Source: a virus. From it: a stretch of 39,805 bases of DNA. The position numbers were made by a program, and so were the translations under genes. The DNA is taken from positions 1-39,805 of IMG/VR virus record IMGVR_UViG_3300005613_000170; one strand, given 5' to 3'. The notes under the pieces were generated by a model. That model made no database searches. It worked only from the letters and a program-made list of their open reading frames with translations, and was not told the origin of the DNA. Below, one piece after another: positions 17,142 to 22,593 of this stretch. Position 1 is the first letter of the stretch. Each line of letters starts with the position of its first letter.

Positions 17142-17303
17142 ATGATCCTGTCGATCCCCAAAGAAACCCGCGAAAAGATCAGGCAATTGGCCGAGCGGTA
17201 TGACGAACTGCCTGACTGGAAAAAGGGCGTCTTGGCCTACCAGATGAAACCCAAAAACGACAAGCCAAGGCCCCCGATCGAGCAAAAAAAAGATAAGTGG
17301 TAA
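17142..17303 (+). CDS. Small basic helical protein
   Basis: 53-aa frame: a short helix with KETREKIRQLAERYDELPDW, then a Lys/Pro-rich tail ending KKDKW. The ATG at 17142 gives a tidy start with a strong hydrophobic N-terminus; the frame is open further upstream to 17094 but that overlaps the HExxH gene. The ribosome site is weak. Last gene before a probable terminator, so the 3' end of the late operon. No family recognised. Confidence 0.45.
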   Translation: MILSIPKETREKIRQLAERYDELPDWKKGVLAYQMKPKNDKPRPPIEQKKDKW

Positions 17304-17314
17304 AATTCTTTCCC

Positions 17315-17343
17315 TGCGTTTTCCTTGGCGAAACGCATCTTTT
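17315..17343 (+). terminator. Probable intrinsic terminator of the late operon
   Basis: TGCGTTT (17315-17321) pairs with AAACGCA (17331-17337) around a 9-base loop and is followed by TCTTTT. It sits just after the last gene of the head-tail block and just before a promoter-like region, a fitting place to end late transcription. The stem is AT/GC mixed and only 7 bp, so efficiency may be modest. Confidence 0.6.
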
Positions 17344-17347
17344 CGAG

Positions 17348-17403
17348 AAATCTTGCTAAGATTTTCGGATTCCCTATTGAATCTTGTTCGACAAGGCGAT
17401 AAT
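17348..17403 (+). promoter_or_regulatory. Promoter region P1 with upstream hairpin
   Basis: A hairpin AAATCTT-GCT-AAGATTT at 17348-17364 precedes a sigma70-like pair: TTGAAT at 17377-17382 and GATAAT at 17398-17403 with a short 15-base spacer. The region resembles the clear promoter at 30494-30521: both have an AAATCTT/AGATT hairpin upstream, a GACAA block, an ATAATCT -10 end, and the same GACGCACAACGCGA element after the start. It would drive the genes from 17468 onwards. Confidence 0.5.
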
Positions 17404-17419
17404 CTTTGTACATCAGTCG

Positions 17420-17446
17420 GACGCACAACGCGAACGACGCACAACG
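17420..17446 (+). repeat. Leader element GACGCACAACG, two copies
   Basis: GACGCACAACG occurs at 17420-17430 and again at 17436-17446, between promoter P1 and the first gene. Further copies lie at 18502-18512, inside the structured RNA region, and 30534-30544, just after the promoter at 30494. The first and last copies share 14 bases (GACGCACAACGCGA). The placement after transcription starts suggests an operator or an RNA-binding site, not a coding repeat. Confidence 0.65.
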
Positions 17447-17467
17447 CAAGACCGGGAACGATAGAAG

Positions 17468-17671
17468 ATGACGATCGCAGAAAAGCTCAACAACGCTCTT
17501 TCCAGTGGCAAAACGGTTTATGTTTCGACGTACACCAGAACAACCAAATACACTCGCAGGCACGCCGGAATGTTCTTTATGTCTTCCGACAGCCTCTGCG
17601 TAACCCACGGAAAGTCGAAGCTGCGATTGGCAATGGGCGACATCATGCTTGTCAAAATTCAGGTCGCCTAA
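17468..17671 (+). CDS. Small basic protein, unknown
   Basis: 67-aa protein, Lys/Arg/Thr-rich with a YVSTYTRTTKYTRRH stretch, then strands with SLCVTHGKSKLRLAMGD and MLVKIQV. The shape suggests a small beta-barrel or nucleic-acid-binding fold, but no family is recognised. It is the first gene after promoter P1 and its double GACGCACAACG leader, and its stop codon lies 3 bases before the hammerhead ribozyme, so the ribozyme would cut its message 44 bases beyond the stop. Confidence 0.65.
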   Translation: MTIAEKLNNALSSGKTVYVSTYTRTTKYTRRHAGMFFMSSDSLCVTHGKSKLRLAMGDIMLVKIQVA

Positions 17672-17674
17672 TCT

Positions 17675-17721
17675 AGCCCACTGACGAGCCGGGAACGGCG
17701 AAACCCTTCGGGGTCTGGGTT
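17675..17721 (+). ncRNA. Type I hammerhead ribozyme
   Basis: The full hammerhead core is present: CUGACGA at 17681-17687, GAA at 17700-17702, and the cleavage triplet GUC at 17713-17715. Stem I (AGCCCA 17675-17680 with UGGGUU 17716-17721, 6 bp with one G-U), stem II (GCCG/CGGC with a GGAA tetraloop, 17688-17699) and stem III (ACCC/GGGU with a UUCG tetraloop, 17703-17714) all form. Base pairs 10.1-11.1 (G-C) and 15.1-16.1 (A-U) match the consensus. Predicted cut after C17715, between two genes, leaving the downstream message with a 5'-hydroxyl and a 37-base leader. Stem I is open-ended, so type I. Confidence 0.93.
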
Positions 17722-17752
17722 TACTTCAACACACTAACGGAGATGATGAGAG

Positions 17753-18127
17753 ATGAAAACAGCAACCGAAATCACAAGGCAATCACTAGACGCAGGTAAG
17801 ATCGTACACACTGGCTGGACTCCAAACCGAGACGCAGCGGACCAGTGCGGGGTAAACGTGATAGATTATTTCGATGTCTCTGGTAAATTTCTCGGGCCAG
17901 ACGAAAACGGAGTAGAGCCAACATTTCAGGCAGAGGTCGACTACAGCACACTGGCCGAAAAGGTTCTTGAGTACCGCTTCGCAACCGACAGCGAGCAAGG
18001 CTCAATCATGGCTCGCGATTTTACGGAAGCTAAGCAAATGCTTTGCGACAAGATAGACGATACCGATGGCGGCGAGGGATGGGTCGAGGACCAAGACGGC
18101 TATCGCTTTACCTATGCGGCAGTCTAG
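17753..18127 (+). CDS. Acidic protein downstream of the ribozyme
   Basis: 124-aa protein with a mixed alpha/beta pattern: ITRQSLDAGKIVHTGWTP, CGVNVIDYFDVSGKFLGPD, then FTEAKQMLCDKIDDTDGG and a final WVEDQDGYRFTYA strand. No family recognised. ATG at 17753 has CGGAGATGATGAG upstream, an adequate ribosome site retained after ribozyme cleavage. The 5'-hydroxyl end made by the ribozyme would precede this gene, which could change message stability. Confidence 0.7.
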   Translation: MKTATEITRQSLDAGKIVHTGWTPNRDAADQCGVNVIDYFDVSGKFLGPDENGVEPTFQAEVDYSTLAEKVLEYRFATDSEQGSIMARDFTEAKQMLCDKIDDTDGGEGWVEDQDGYRFTYAAV

Positions 18128-18133
18128 CCTTCA

Positions 18134-18203
18134 GCCTCCGAAGTTATTGCGGTGGAACACGCTAGCACGCTAGCGGGCGCAGGTTCAAATCCTGCCGGGG
18201 GCT
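18134..18203 (+). ncRNA. tRNA-like cloverleaf A (no normal anticodon loop)
   Basis: Acceptor-like stem GCCTCCG (18134-18140) with CGGGGGC (18196-18202), 7 bp with one G-U; T-arm GCAGG-TTCAAAT-CCTGC (18179-18195) with a consensus T-loop; D-like arm GTT/AAC around a 10-base loop with GG. In place of an anticodon arm there is a perfect hairpin CGCTAG-CACG-CTAGCG (18160-18175): a 5-bp stem would leave a 6-base loop, a 6-bp stem a tetraloop, and no U33 is present. No CCA is encoded. It looks like a tRNA-derived RNA that cannot decode, or a decayed tRNA. Confidence 0.6.
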
Positions 18204-18313
18204 CTGGATTTTACTAGCTGACCGGGTTCGATATTTCGACTGAGTGGAACACTCAAGCCCGCTTAGGCTTTCATTGGCCCGCGATCGAATCGCAGAGCAT
18301 AAGGAGAGACAAC

Positions 18314-18325
18314 ATGAAAAACTAA
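18314..18325 (+). other. Three-codon micro-ORF with strong ribosome site
   Basis: AAGGAG at 18301-18306 lies 7 bases before ATG AAA AAC TAA (Met-Lys-Asn-stop). The spacing is ideal for initiation, yet the peptide has only three residues. It sits inside the structured RNA region between hairpins. It may be a ribosome-loading or leader element, or chance; function unknown. Confidence 0.35.
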
Positions 18326-18388
18326 CCGCAAGTTGGGCCGGGCTGGAGGCGAAACCAGCAAGGCGGCAACAGCCCCACTAAGTTGCGA

Positions 18389-18452
18389 GGATCGGATACC
18401 TATTAAGTATTACCCTTTTCACCCAGTAGCAGGTGAGACCCCTGCCCGATCC
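18389..18452 (+). ncRNA. Cloverleaf-like element B
   Basis: GGATCGG (18389-18395) pairs perfectly with CCGATCC (18446-18452). Directly inside the 3' strand is a 5-bp T-arm-like hairpin GCAGG-TGAGACC-CCTGC (18429-18445), with the 5/7/5 geometry of a tRNA T-arm but not its consensus loop. ATAC/GTAT (18396-18410) forms a D-like arm, and only a 3-bp arm remains for the middle. The element is 64 bases long, followed by TTTT and then element C. Shape is tRNA-like but sequence is not, so it is either a degenerate tRNA or part of a larger RNA. Confidence 0.45.
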
Positions 18453-18456
18453 TTTT

Positions 18457-18588
18457 GGACTGCAGCCAATAGGGGCTAGCGTGCAAGATCCTCGCAGAGG
18501 TGACGCACAACGACGCTAAAAGGCTTGCTCGGGGGTGTTTCGTTGACACCCGCAGCAAGCCAAGACGGTTCGATTCCGTCGCAGTCCT
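18457..18588 (+). ncRNA. Giant tRNA-like element C
   Basis: The top half is a perfect tRNA: acceptor GGACTGC (18457-18463) with GCAGTCC (18581-18587), T-arm GACGG-TTCGATT-CCGTC (18564-18580). The lower half is replaced by three arms: AGCC/GGCT (18464-18477); a 5-bp AGCGT/ACGCT stem (18478-18482 with 18513-18517) closing a 30-base loop that itself can fold (CCTC-GCA-GAGG); and a long arm GGCTTGCT/AGCAAGCC (18522-18529 with 18554-18561) topped by GGGTGT/ACACCC. Total about 131 bases. TTTT follows. It resembles a class II tRNA with an oversized anticodon loop and variable arm, or a tmRNA-like mimic. Confidence 0.6.
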
Positions 18589-18616
18589 TTTACCTTTTTC
18601 CTTTTACTTGGAGCGA

Positions 18617-18976
18617 ATGATGGACCCCATTTACTTACTAGCGATCGTCCGAAAGGCCCGCGACAAGTCCAGCAAAATGACGCGGATTGCGAAGTGTAGT
18701 TACGATCACGAAGCGAAAGCCGGAACGCTCAAAATCGGCGAATGGTGGAAGCTCGAAATTTACGATAACCCGATACCGGCATTGATGGACTTGGTGTTCA
18801 TCGGGTTATCAACGGACCCTGGCATCCGAGCAGCGGAGGCTCTAGCCGAGCGTTTGGTCTCGGGCCTGTCATTGGCTAGCGGGCAGAAGTGGGAAGTTGA
18901 GGCTTGCGGGCCTATTGACGCAGATGACGCGGTGTCGTTGCGAATTGAGTTGGAAGTTTTAGCGGAGGGTGAATAG
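18617..18976 (+). CDS. Unknown protein after the RNA cluster
   Basis: 119-aa protein starting ATG at 18617 (a second ATG follows at once), with TTGGAGCGA upstream. Strands such as TLKIGEWWKLEIYDNP and a helix EALAERLVSGLSLASG suggest a mixed fold. No family recognised. The frame stays open upstream into element C, but that segment is RNA, not protein. The next gene begins directly after its stop. Confidence 0.65.
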   Translation: MMDPIYLLAIVRKARDKSSKMTRIAKCSYDHEAKAGTLKIGEWWKLEIYDNPIPALMDLVFIGLSTDPGIRAAEALAERLVSGLSLASGQKWEVEACGPIDADDAVSLRIELEVLAEGE

Positions 18977-19213
18977 ATGAAGGGCGACAAGAAAATAGAT
19001 TTTTTGTGGAATCGAGAGTATCAGCTAGGCGATGCAGCTGCGCTCATTTCCTACAACGTCGACCGGTTCGCCGATCACGAAATGTACGCGACTGAGTTCA
19101 GCGACTTTACGAACCGGCTAGAAGCCTGCTTGCGGGAAATCAAGGCGATTCGCGCAGCGATCGGCGACAAAGCAGATGAACTGGGGGGGGTGAATCGTGA
19201 AAAACAAATTTGA
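18977..19213 (+). CDS. Small helical protein, unknown
   Basis: 78-aa protein directly following the previous stop (TAGATG). Mostly helical, with FTNRLEACLREIKAIRAAI and an amphipathic pattern that could form a coiled coil. No family recognised. The end overlaps the next gene by 17 bases, and a GGGGGGGG run at 19185-19190 region near its end may serve as the next ribosome site. Confidence 0.55.
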   Translation: MKGDKKIDFLWNREYQLGDAAALISYNVDRFADHEMYATEFSDFTNRLEACLREIKAIRAAIGDKADELGGVNREKQI

Positions 19214-19565
19214 GGCCCTGAAAGCCTTTCAATCCTGGCCTCGTGAGTGGCAGCAACTTTGCGCGGAATCCTGGGCGGAGGGCGATACGACCCAAGAGGT
19301 TCGATTCGACGGCGGCCGGTTGGCAATCGAGCCACCGCAAAAGACATGGGAAACAATTGCCATGCGAGGACGCAAGGCGATTTATCGCGGCGACTTTACG
19401 ATCAGCGAGCAAGAGTATCTTACGAAGTGCCATCATGAAACAAAGACCCGGAGGGGAGCGGCGAGCATGTTTCTCGATCGGTTCCCAGGTAGATCGGTTC
19501 GAGCGGTAGAAATCAAAATACGAAAGATGCTTGACGCTAACGGCGTGATGCACGTGAGGTATTAA
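19197..19565 (+). CDS. Unknown protein, possible DNA-binding helix region
   Basis: 122-aa protein with several Trp residues (FQSWPREWQQLCAESWAEGD) and a basic C-terminal helix pair: TRRGAASMFLDRFPGRSVRA then VEIKIRKMLDANG. The end resembles a helix-turn-helix of the 'sRst..avk.ki.kl' type, so DNA binding is possible but unproven. GTG start after a G-rich tract. Followed by a chain of tiny membrane ORFs. Confidence 0.6.
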   Translation: MKNKFEALKAFQSWPREWQQLCAESWAEGDTTQEVRFDGGRLAIEPPQKTWETIAMRGRKAIYRGDFTISEQEYLTKCHHETKTRRGAASMFLDRFPGRSVRAVEIKIRKMLDANGVMHVRY

Positions 19566-19566
19566 C

Positions 19567-19653
19567 ATGGAAATCCTACTTGTCCTAGCAGGCTTCGTCC
19601 TCGGGTGTTCCTTCGGCTGCGGAATGGTTCTATGGGGGCTGATGGATGATTAA
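19567..19653 (+). CDS. 28-aa membrane peptide
   Basis: Starts ATG one base after the previous stop: a single hydrophobic segment (ILLVLAGFVLGCSFGCGMVL) followed by WGLMDD. Two cysteines lie in or near the membrane segment. Its end overlaps the next tiny membrane ORF, and that one overlaps a lipoprotein start, giving a coupled chain. Too short for confident calling; the coupling and shared membrane character are the support. Confidence 0.5.
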   Translation: MEILLVLAGFVLGCSFGCGMVLWGLMDD

Positions 19654-19732
19654 CGAACTAATCAACCTCGGTGGCGTTTGTGCGGCGGTTCTAGTGTTCC
19701 TTTTAACGGTGGCGGCGTTATGCGATTCTTAA
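19646..19732 (+). CDS. Second 28-aa membrane peptide
   Basis: ATG at 19646 overlaps the TAA of the previous peptide. Sequence: short polar start (MINELINLGG) then a hydrophobic segment VCAAVLVFLLTVAALC ending DS. Its stop overlaps the start of a lipoprotein-like ORF. Such a pair of tiny membrane proteins could be holin-like or regulatory; nothing in the sequence decides this. Confidence 0.45.
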   Translation: MINELINLGGVCAAVLVFLLTVAALCDS

Positions 19733-20016
19733 TACTTTTGGCGGTGCTTGTCGGGTGCAAGTCGAGTCCGGTTCAATACGAAATGATTGAGGTCAATGGT
19801 GGCGAAAAAATGCAAGATATGTACGGATCAGCACTTAAACGCGGGGCAAGACAAGTGCCCGAAGTGCAGTTTGCTAAGCGGTTTTGGAGTCGATATCGTG
19901 AGCATTCTATCGTCGCACGCAAAGACGATTCCAAAGCGTCGCAAGCGTTACTTGGATCGGATCAAGTACTTTACGCCTTATGTAATCGAGCCGAAGAAAT
20001 TGCCAGAGGGCATTAG
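19720..20016 (+). CDS. Possible small lipoprotein overlapping the zinc-ribbon gene
   Basis: 98-aa frame opening MRFLILLAVLVGCKSSP, a textbook short lipoprotein signal with lipobox LVGC (Cys13 would be lipidated). After about 26 residues it runs under the zinc-ribbon gene in another frame, so its long tail may be shadow, with only the N-terminal part under selection. A nested lipoprotein next to membrane peptides recalls the Rz/Rz1 spanin arrangement, but the coupling partner differs, so this is only an analogy. Confidence 0.5.
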   Translation: MRFLILLAVLVGCKSSPVQYEMIEVNGGEKMQDMYGSALKRGARQVPEVQFAKRFWSRYREHSIVARKDDSKASQALLGSDQVLYALCNRAEEIARGH

Positions 20017-20149
20017 GGAACACAGGGCAAGGCTAAAGAATAGCGACAAGCACACTACGAGCGGTTATTGGTGCGATCGGTGCAACGTAGCACTGACCCG
20101 ACAGAGTTGTCTTAAATGCGAAATGGAAATTAAGGGGCTATCGAAATGA
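19796..20149 (+). CDS. Double zinc-ribbon protein
   Basis: 117-aa protein with two zinc-binding pairs sets: CKIC ... CPKC near the N-terminus (about residues 6-9 and 21-24) and CDRC ... CLKC near the C-terminus. The central region is basic (IPKRRKRYLDRIKYF), fitting a nucleic-acid-binding protein. ATG at 19796 is chosen because it is just before the first ribbon. Function unknown; regulator or RNA-binding protein possible. It overlaps the next ORF (ATGA). Confidence 0.72.
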   Translation: MVAKKCKICTDQHLNAGQDKCPKCSLLSGFGVDIVSILSSHAKTIPKRRKRYLDRIKYFTPYVIEPKKLPEGIREHRARLKNSDKHTTSGYWCDRCNVALTRQSCLKCEMEIKGLSK

Positions 20150-20667
20150 GCTATGTAGAAAAGTTTTGGCGTGACGCGAAGGTGGCGGATGTTGCGCGAG
20201 TGATGGAAGGGGAGACGGTTAAGGCGAGGTTTAGCGATGATGCCAGCGGCGACTGGAAATATCGCGCTCTTATTGGATGGAGTCGTGGTGGTGAGTCAGA
20301 CGAATTCGTTTGGGCGTCTACTGGTTTGATTTACCATCGTTACTGCCAAGTCTACGATCCCCCGCAATGGTACTTGGACAAGCCCGATCCGGGCGAAGGG
20401 TACAGGCTGCTTGAGAAGTTTCCTGATGAACCGGTACAGGGCGGTGATTTCATTCGCGGATTTGGTGGCTGGATCGAGTTAGCTAACGGGTGTAATCCCA
20501 AGCAAGGCGAAGGCATCTGGTACCGTCGCAAGATCGATCAGCCGAAGCCCGAGCCGAAGCACTACGTTTTGCAGGTCGGCGATACGGTCGAGCTTCCCGA
20601 CAAGGCGATAGTCGAGTGGCTAGAAAAAGGCGTGTTCATATTGCGTGAGTATCTTCGGTCTGCTTGA
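20146..20667 (+). CDS. Unknown 173-aa protein
   Basis: Acidic protein with repeated tyrosine/tryptophan-rich segments (FVWASTGLIYHRYCQVYDPP and GEGIWYRRKIDQPKP), followed by a strand LQVGDTVELPDKAIVEWLE that looks like a small domain end. No family recognised. The phrase PGEGYRLLEKFPDEPVQ is similar to small accessory proteins in other phages, seen as 'e..yr.lev.ge.i..GD', but this gives no function. Confidence 0.65.
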   Translation: MSYVEKFWRDAKVADVARVMEGETVKARFSDDASGDWKYRALIGWSRGGESDEFVWASTGLIYHRYCQVYDPPQWYLDKPDPGEGYRLLEKFPDEPVQGGDFIRGFGGWIELANGCNPKQGEGIWYRRKIDQPKPEPKHYVLQVGDTVELPDKAIVEWLEKGVFILREYLRSA

Positions 20668-20773
20668 CCCGTGGCGTCTGTTGGCCACAAAAAAGCGGTG
20701 AGCGGTACGAGCCGGGAATCATCCAGCCCAATCGACCGAAGCCAAGTCAGCTGGTACAGGCTGAGGCTAGCTA

Positions 20774-20851
20774 TCCGGCGTGGTGTAATGGCAACACAAC
20801 CTGCCCTCGTAGGGATCACAGGTCTTGCGGGTTCGATTCCCGTCGTCGGAT
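20774..20851 (+). tRNA. tRNA-like gene with enlarged anticodon loop
   Basis: Acceptor TCCGGCG (20774-20780) with CGTCGGA (20844-20850), 7 bp with one G-U; D-arm GTGT-AATGGCA-ACAC (20783-20797) with GG; T-arm GCGGG-TTCGATT-CCCGT (20827-20843) with consensus loop. The anticodon stem is a perfect 5 bp, ACCTG (20799-20803) with CAGGT (20819-20823), but its loop is 15 bases, not 7. The loop contains CCC-TCGTA-GGG; if TCGTA is the working loop the anticodon could be CGT (Thr). No CCA encoded. Either a real but unusual tRNA or a non-decoding one. Confidence 0.65.
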
Positions 20852-20887
20852 TTGTTTTGGGTTTGGTGCTTTTAGGAGGCTAGGAAG

Positions 20888-21109
20888 ATGGAAAAGATCA
20901 ACGACGGCGGGCCAGCGTTCCCATGCGTGGACGCGAGAGGGTTTGTTTCGACCGGCATGACCCTTCGCGATTGGTTCGCAGGGCAAGCATTGGCGGGGAT
21001 TATGGCTAATCCGAAAATGCTGCTTGCGATCGAAAGCATGAAGCAAGACCCGGCCACTTGCGCGTATGATGTCGCAAGTTTTATGATGGCGGAAAGGGAC
21101 GAGCGATGA
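20888..21109 (+). CDS. Small conserved phage protein (GGPAFP type)
   Basis: 73-aa protein of a type common in phages: starts with INDGGPAFPC, then a STGMTLRDWFAGQALAG segment. The short TLRDWFA segment is typical. Function unknown; it usually lies near recombination genes, as here. TTAGGAGGC 8-16 bases upstream is a strong ribosome site. The end overlaps the nuclease gene by 4 bases. Confidence 0.8.
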   Translation: MEKINDGGPAFPCVDARGFVSTGMTLRDWFAGQALAGIMANPKMLLAIESMKQDPATCAYDVASFMMAERDER

Positions 21110-21948
21110 GTAACTACCACGCAATCAAGGCCCTCTCGAATTCGTCGCTATCGGTCCTCAATCGCTCCCCGGCTGAGTTCTACAAGCGATTCGTGACGGG
21201 CGAAATGAAGGGCCAGGAAACCGACGCGATGCTCTTGGGCTCGGCGGTTCACATGCTGGCCCTAGAGCCGGAAAGGTTCGATGCGGAGTATGTTGTGCTC
21301 GATGGGCCGATCAATCCGACGACCAGGAAACCCTATGGGCGTGACACAAAGGCATTTGAAAGGTGGATGCTCGATCAGTTAGGGGCAGGCAACACTAACG
21401 GAATCGGGAGTCGCAAGATCCTCATTCGCGAAGAGTTCGCCGACTCCCTAGCAATCGCCAAGGCTTTCCAGTCCCATCCGACGATCGCGGCTATCATGGC
21501 ATCGAGGGCGGAGAAGCTTTTCGAGTCGGAATACGCGATGGAGTACGAAGGGTCTTGCAACTTTCGAGTCGATCTTAAATGCAAGATCGATTTTGTCTGC
21601 CCATCGGAGCGGCTGATTATCGACCTGAAAACATCGCACGAGCCTAGCCCCTATACTTGGAGTTGGCACGCCGAAGACTTCGGCTACCACAGGCAAGCGG
21701 CGATCTACAGCGACGCGATGGAGGCCAAGTACGGCGAACCGTTTCGATTCTATTTCGGGGTGGTTCGCTCGAAACAACCACACGAAGCGGCGGTTTACGA
21801 ACTGGATGCTGAGTCGATCAATCGAGGGCGATCGGAGTACGAAGCCCTCATCGAAGAGTACATCGATCGCAAGGCCGAGAACAATTGGCTAAGCGAATGG
21901 CAGCGAGGTGTTTTTCCAATCAATGTTCCAGCCAGGAGGCGAAAGTAA
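21106..21948 (+). CDS. RecE-like PDDEXK exonuclease
   Basis: 280-aa 5'-3' exonuclease partner of RecT. PD-(D/E)xK residues: D162 in KCKIDFVC, D173 and K175 in IIDLKTS, and Q197 in the YHRQAAIY helix. The N-terminal NSSLSVLNRSPAEFYKRF and GSAVHMLALEP segments are typical of exonuclease VIII-like phage proteins (PF12684). Chews a DNA end to leave a 3' single strand for annealing. Directly followed by the recT-like gene. Confidence 0.9.
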   Translation: MSNYHAIKALSNSSLSVLNRSPAEFYKRFVTGEMKGQETDAMLLGSAVHMLALEPERFDAEYVVLDGPINPTTRKPYGRDTKAFERWMLDQLGAGNTNGIGSRKILIREEFADSLAIAKAFQSHPTIAAIMASRAEKLFESEYAMEYEGSCNFRVDLKCKIDFVCPSERLIIDLKTSHEPSPYTWSWHAEDFGYHRQAAIYSDAMEAKYGEPFRFYFGVVRSKQPHEAAVYELDAESINRGRSEYEALIEEYIDRKAENNWLSEWQRGVFPINVPARRRK

Positions 21949-22593
21949 ATGAGTACTGATTTAACGACCGATATTAAGCCCGAGACGACGCAAGTCATCG
22001 AGGCAGGATTCAGCAGTTCCGATGGCTTTGCGTTGGCTCAGAGGGTTGCTACAGCCCTAAGCAAGTCGACGTTGATACCGAAGGACTACCAGAACAATCT
22101 ACCGAATTGCCTAGTGGCCTTGAACATGGCTCAGCGGCTCGATGCTGACCCGCTTATGGTGATGCAGAACCTATATGTGGTTCACGGTCGACCTGCCTGG
22201 TCGAGTCAATTCCTGATCGCGACGGCCAACAAGTCGGGCAAGTTTAGCCCGCTACGCTATCGCTTCACGGGCACGAAAGGCAAGGACGACTTTGGGTGCG
22301 TTTGCTCGGCGGTCGAACGCGAAACGGGCGAAGTCCTCGAAGGGACCGAGATTACAATCGGCATGGCAAAGGCCGAAGGCTGGCACGGCAAGAACGGCTC
22401 GAAGTGGCAGACGATGCCAGAGCAAATGTTGCGGTACAGGGCAGCGGCTTTCTTTGTGCGTTGCTACGCTCCCGAATTGTCGCTAGGTCTTTCGACCCGC
22501 GAAGAGGTCGACGACATTGTGGACGGCGAAGTTGTTTCGCGGTCGACCGGCAAATTGACGGTTAAGGAAAATAAGGAGGTGCAAGGTGAGTAA
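21949..22593 (+). CDS. recT: RecT family single-strand annealing protein
   Basis: 214-aa annealing protein. Family signature is strong: LVALNMAQRLDADPLMVMQN, LYVVHGRPAWSSQFLIATAN, then SGKFSPLRYRF, EGWHGKNGSKWQTMPEQM and LRYRAAAFFVRCYAPELSLG. It begins one base after the nuclease stop codon, forming a RecE/RecT-type pair that anneals strands during replication and recombination and might circularise or concatenate the genome. Confidence 0.93.
   Translation: MSTDLTTDIKPETTQVIEAGFSSSDGFALAQRVATALSKSTLIPKDYQNNLPNCLVALNMAQRLDADPLMVMQNLYVVHGRPAWSSQFLIATANKSGKFSPLRYRFTGTKGKDDFGCVCSAVERETGEVLEGTEITIGMAKAEGWHGKNGSKWQTMPEQMLRYRAAAFFVRCYAPELSLGLSTREEVDDIVDGEVVSRSTGKLTVKENKEVQGE

Larger units (their letters stand above)
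18128..18616 (+). ncRNA. Gene-free, hairpin-dense RNA region
   Basis: 489 bases without a credible long frame. It holds three tRNA-like cloverleaves (listed separately) and, between the first and second, short perfect hairpins: TGAGTG-GAA-CACTCA (18241-18255), AGCC/GGCT (18256-18269), GCGAT-CGA-ATCGC (18281-18293), CTGG/CCAG (18343-18358) and GCAAC/GTTGC (18366-18386). A 10-bp long-range pairing, TGCGAGGATC (18384-18393) with GATCCTCGCA (18487-18496), competes with one cloverleaf's closing stem. This density suggests one or more structured non-coding RNAs. GOLLD is a known precedent for large phage RNAs near tRNAs, but I cannot show homology. Confidence 0.7.

Noticed and set aside
18500-18616. 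Upstream extension of the gene at 18617 into RNA element C
   Set aside because: The segment is the lower half and T-arm of element C; a good ribosome site exists only before ATG 18617.
18128-18616. Group I or group II intron, or tmRNA
   Set aside because: I see no group I P7 core, no group II domain V and no tag reading frame with stop codons; the tRNA-like tops alone do not make a tmRNA.
20664-20960. Frames across the tRNA-like gene
   Set aside because: Their sequence is explained by the tRNA-like RNA and the neighbouring genes; no protein features.
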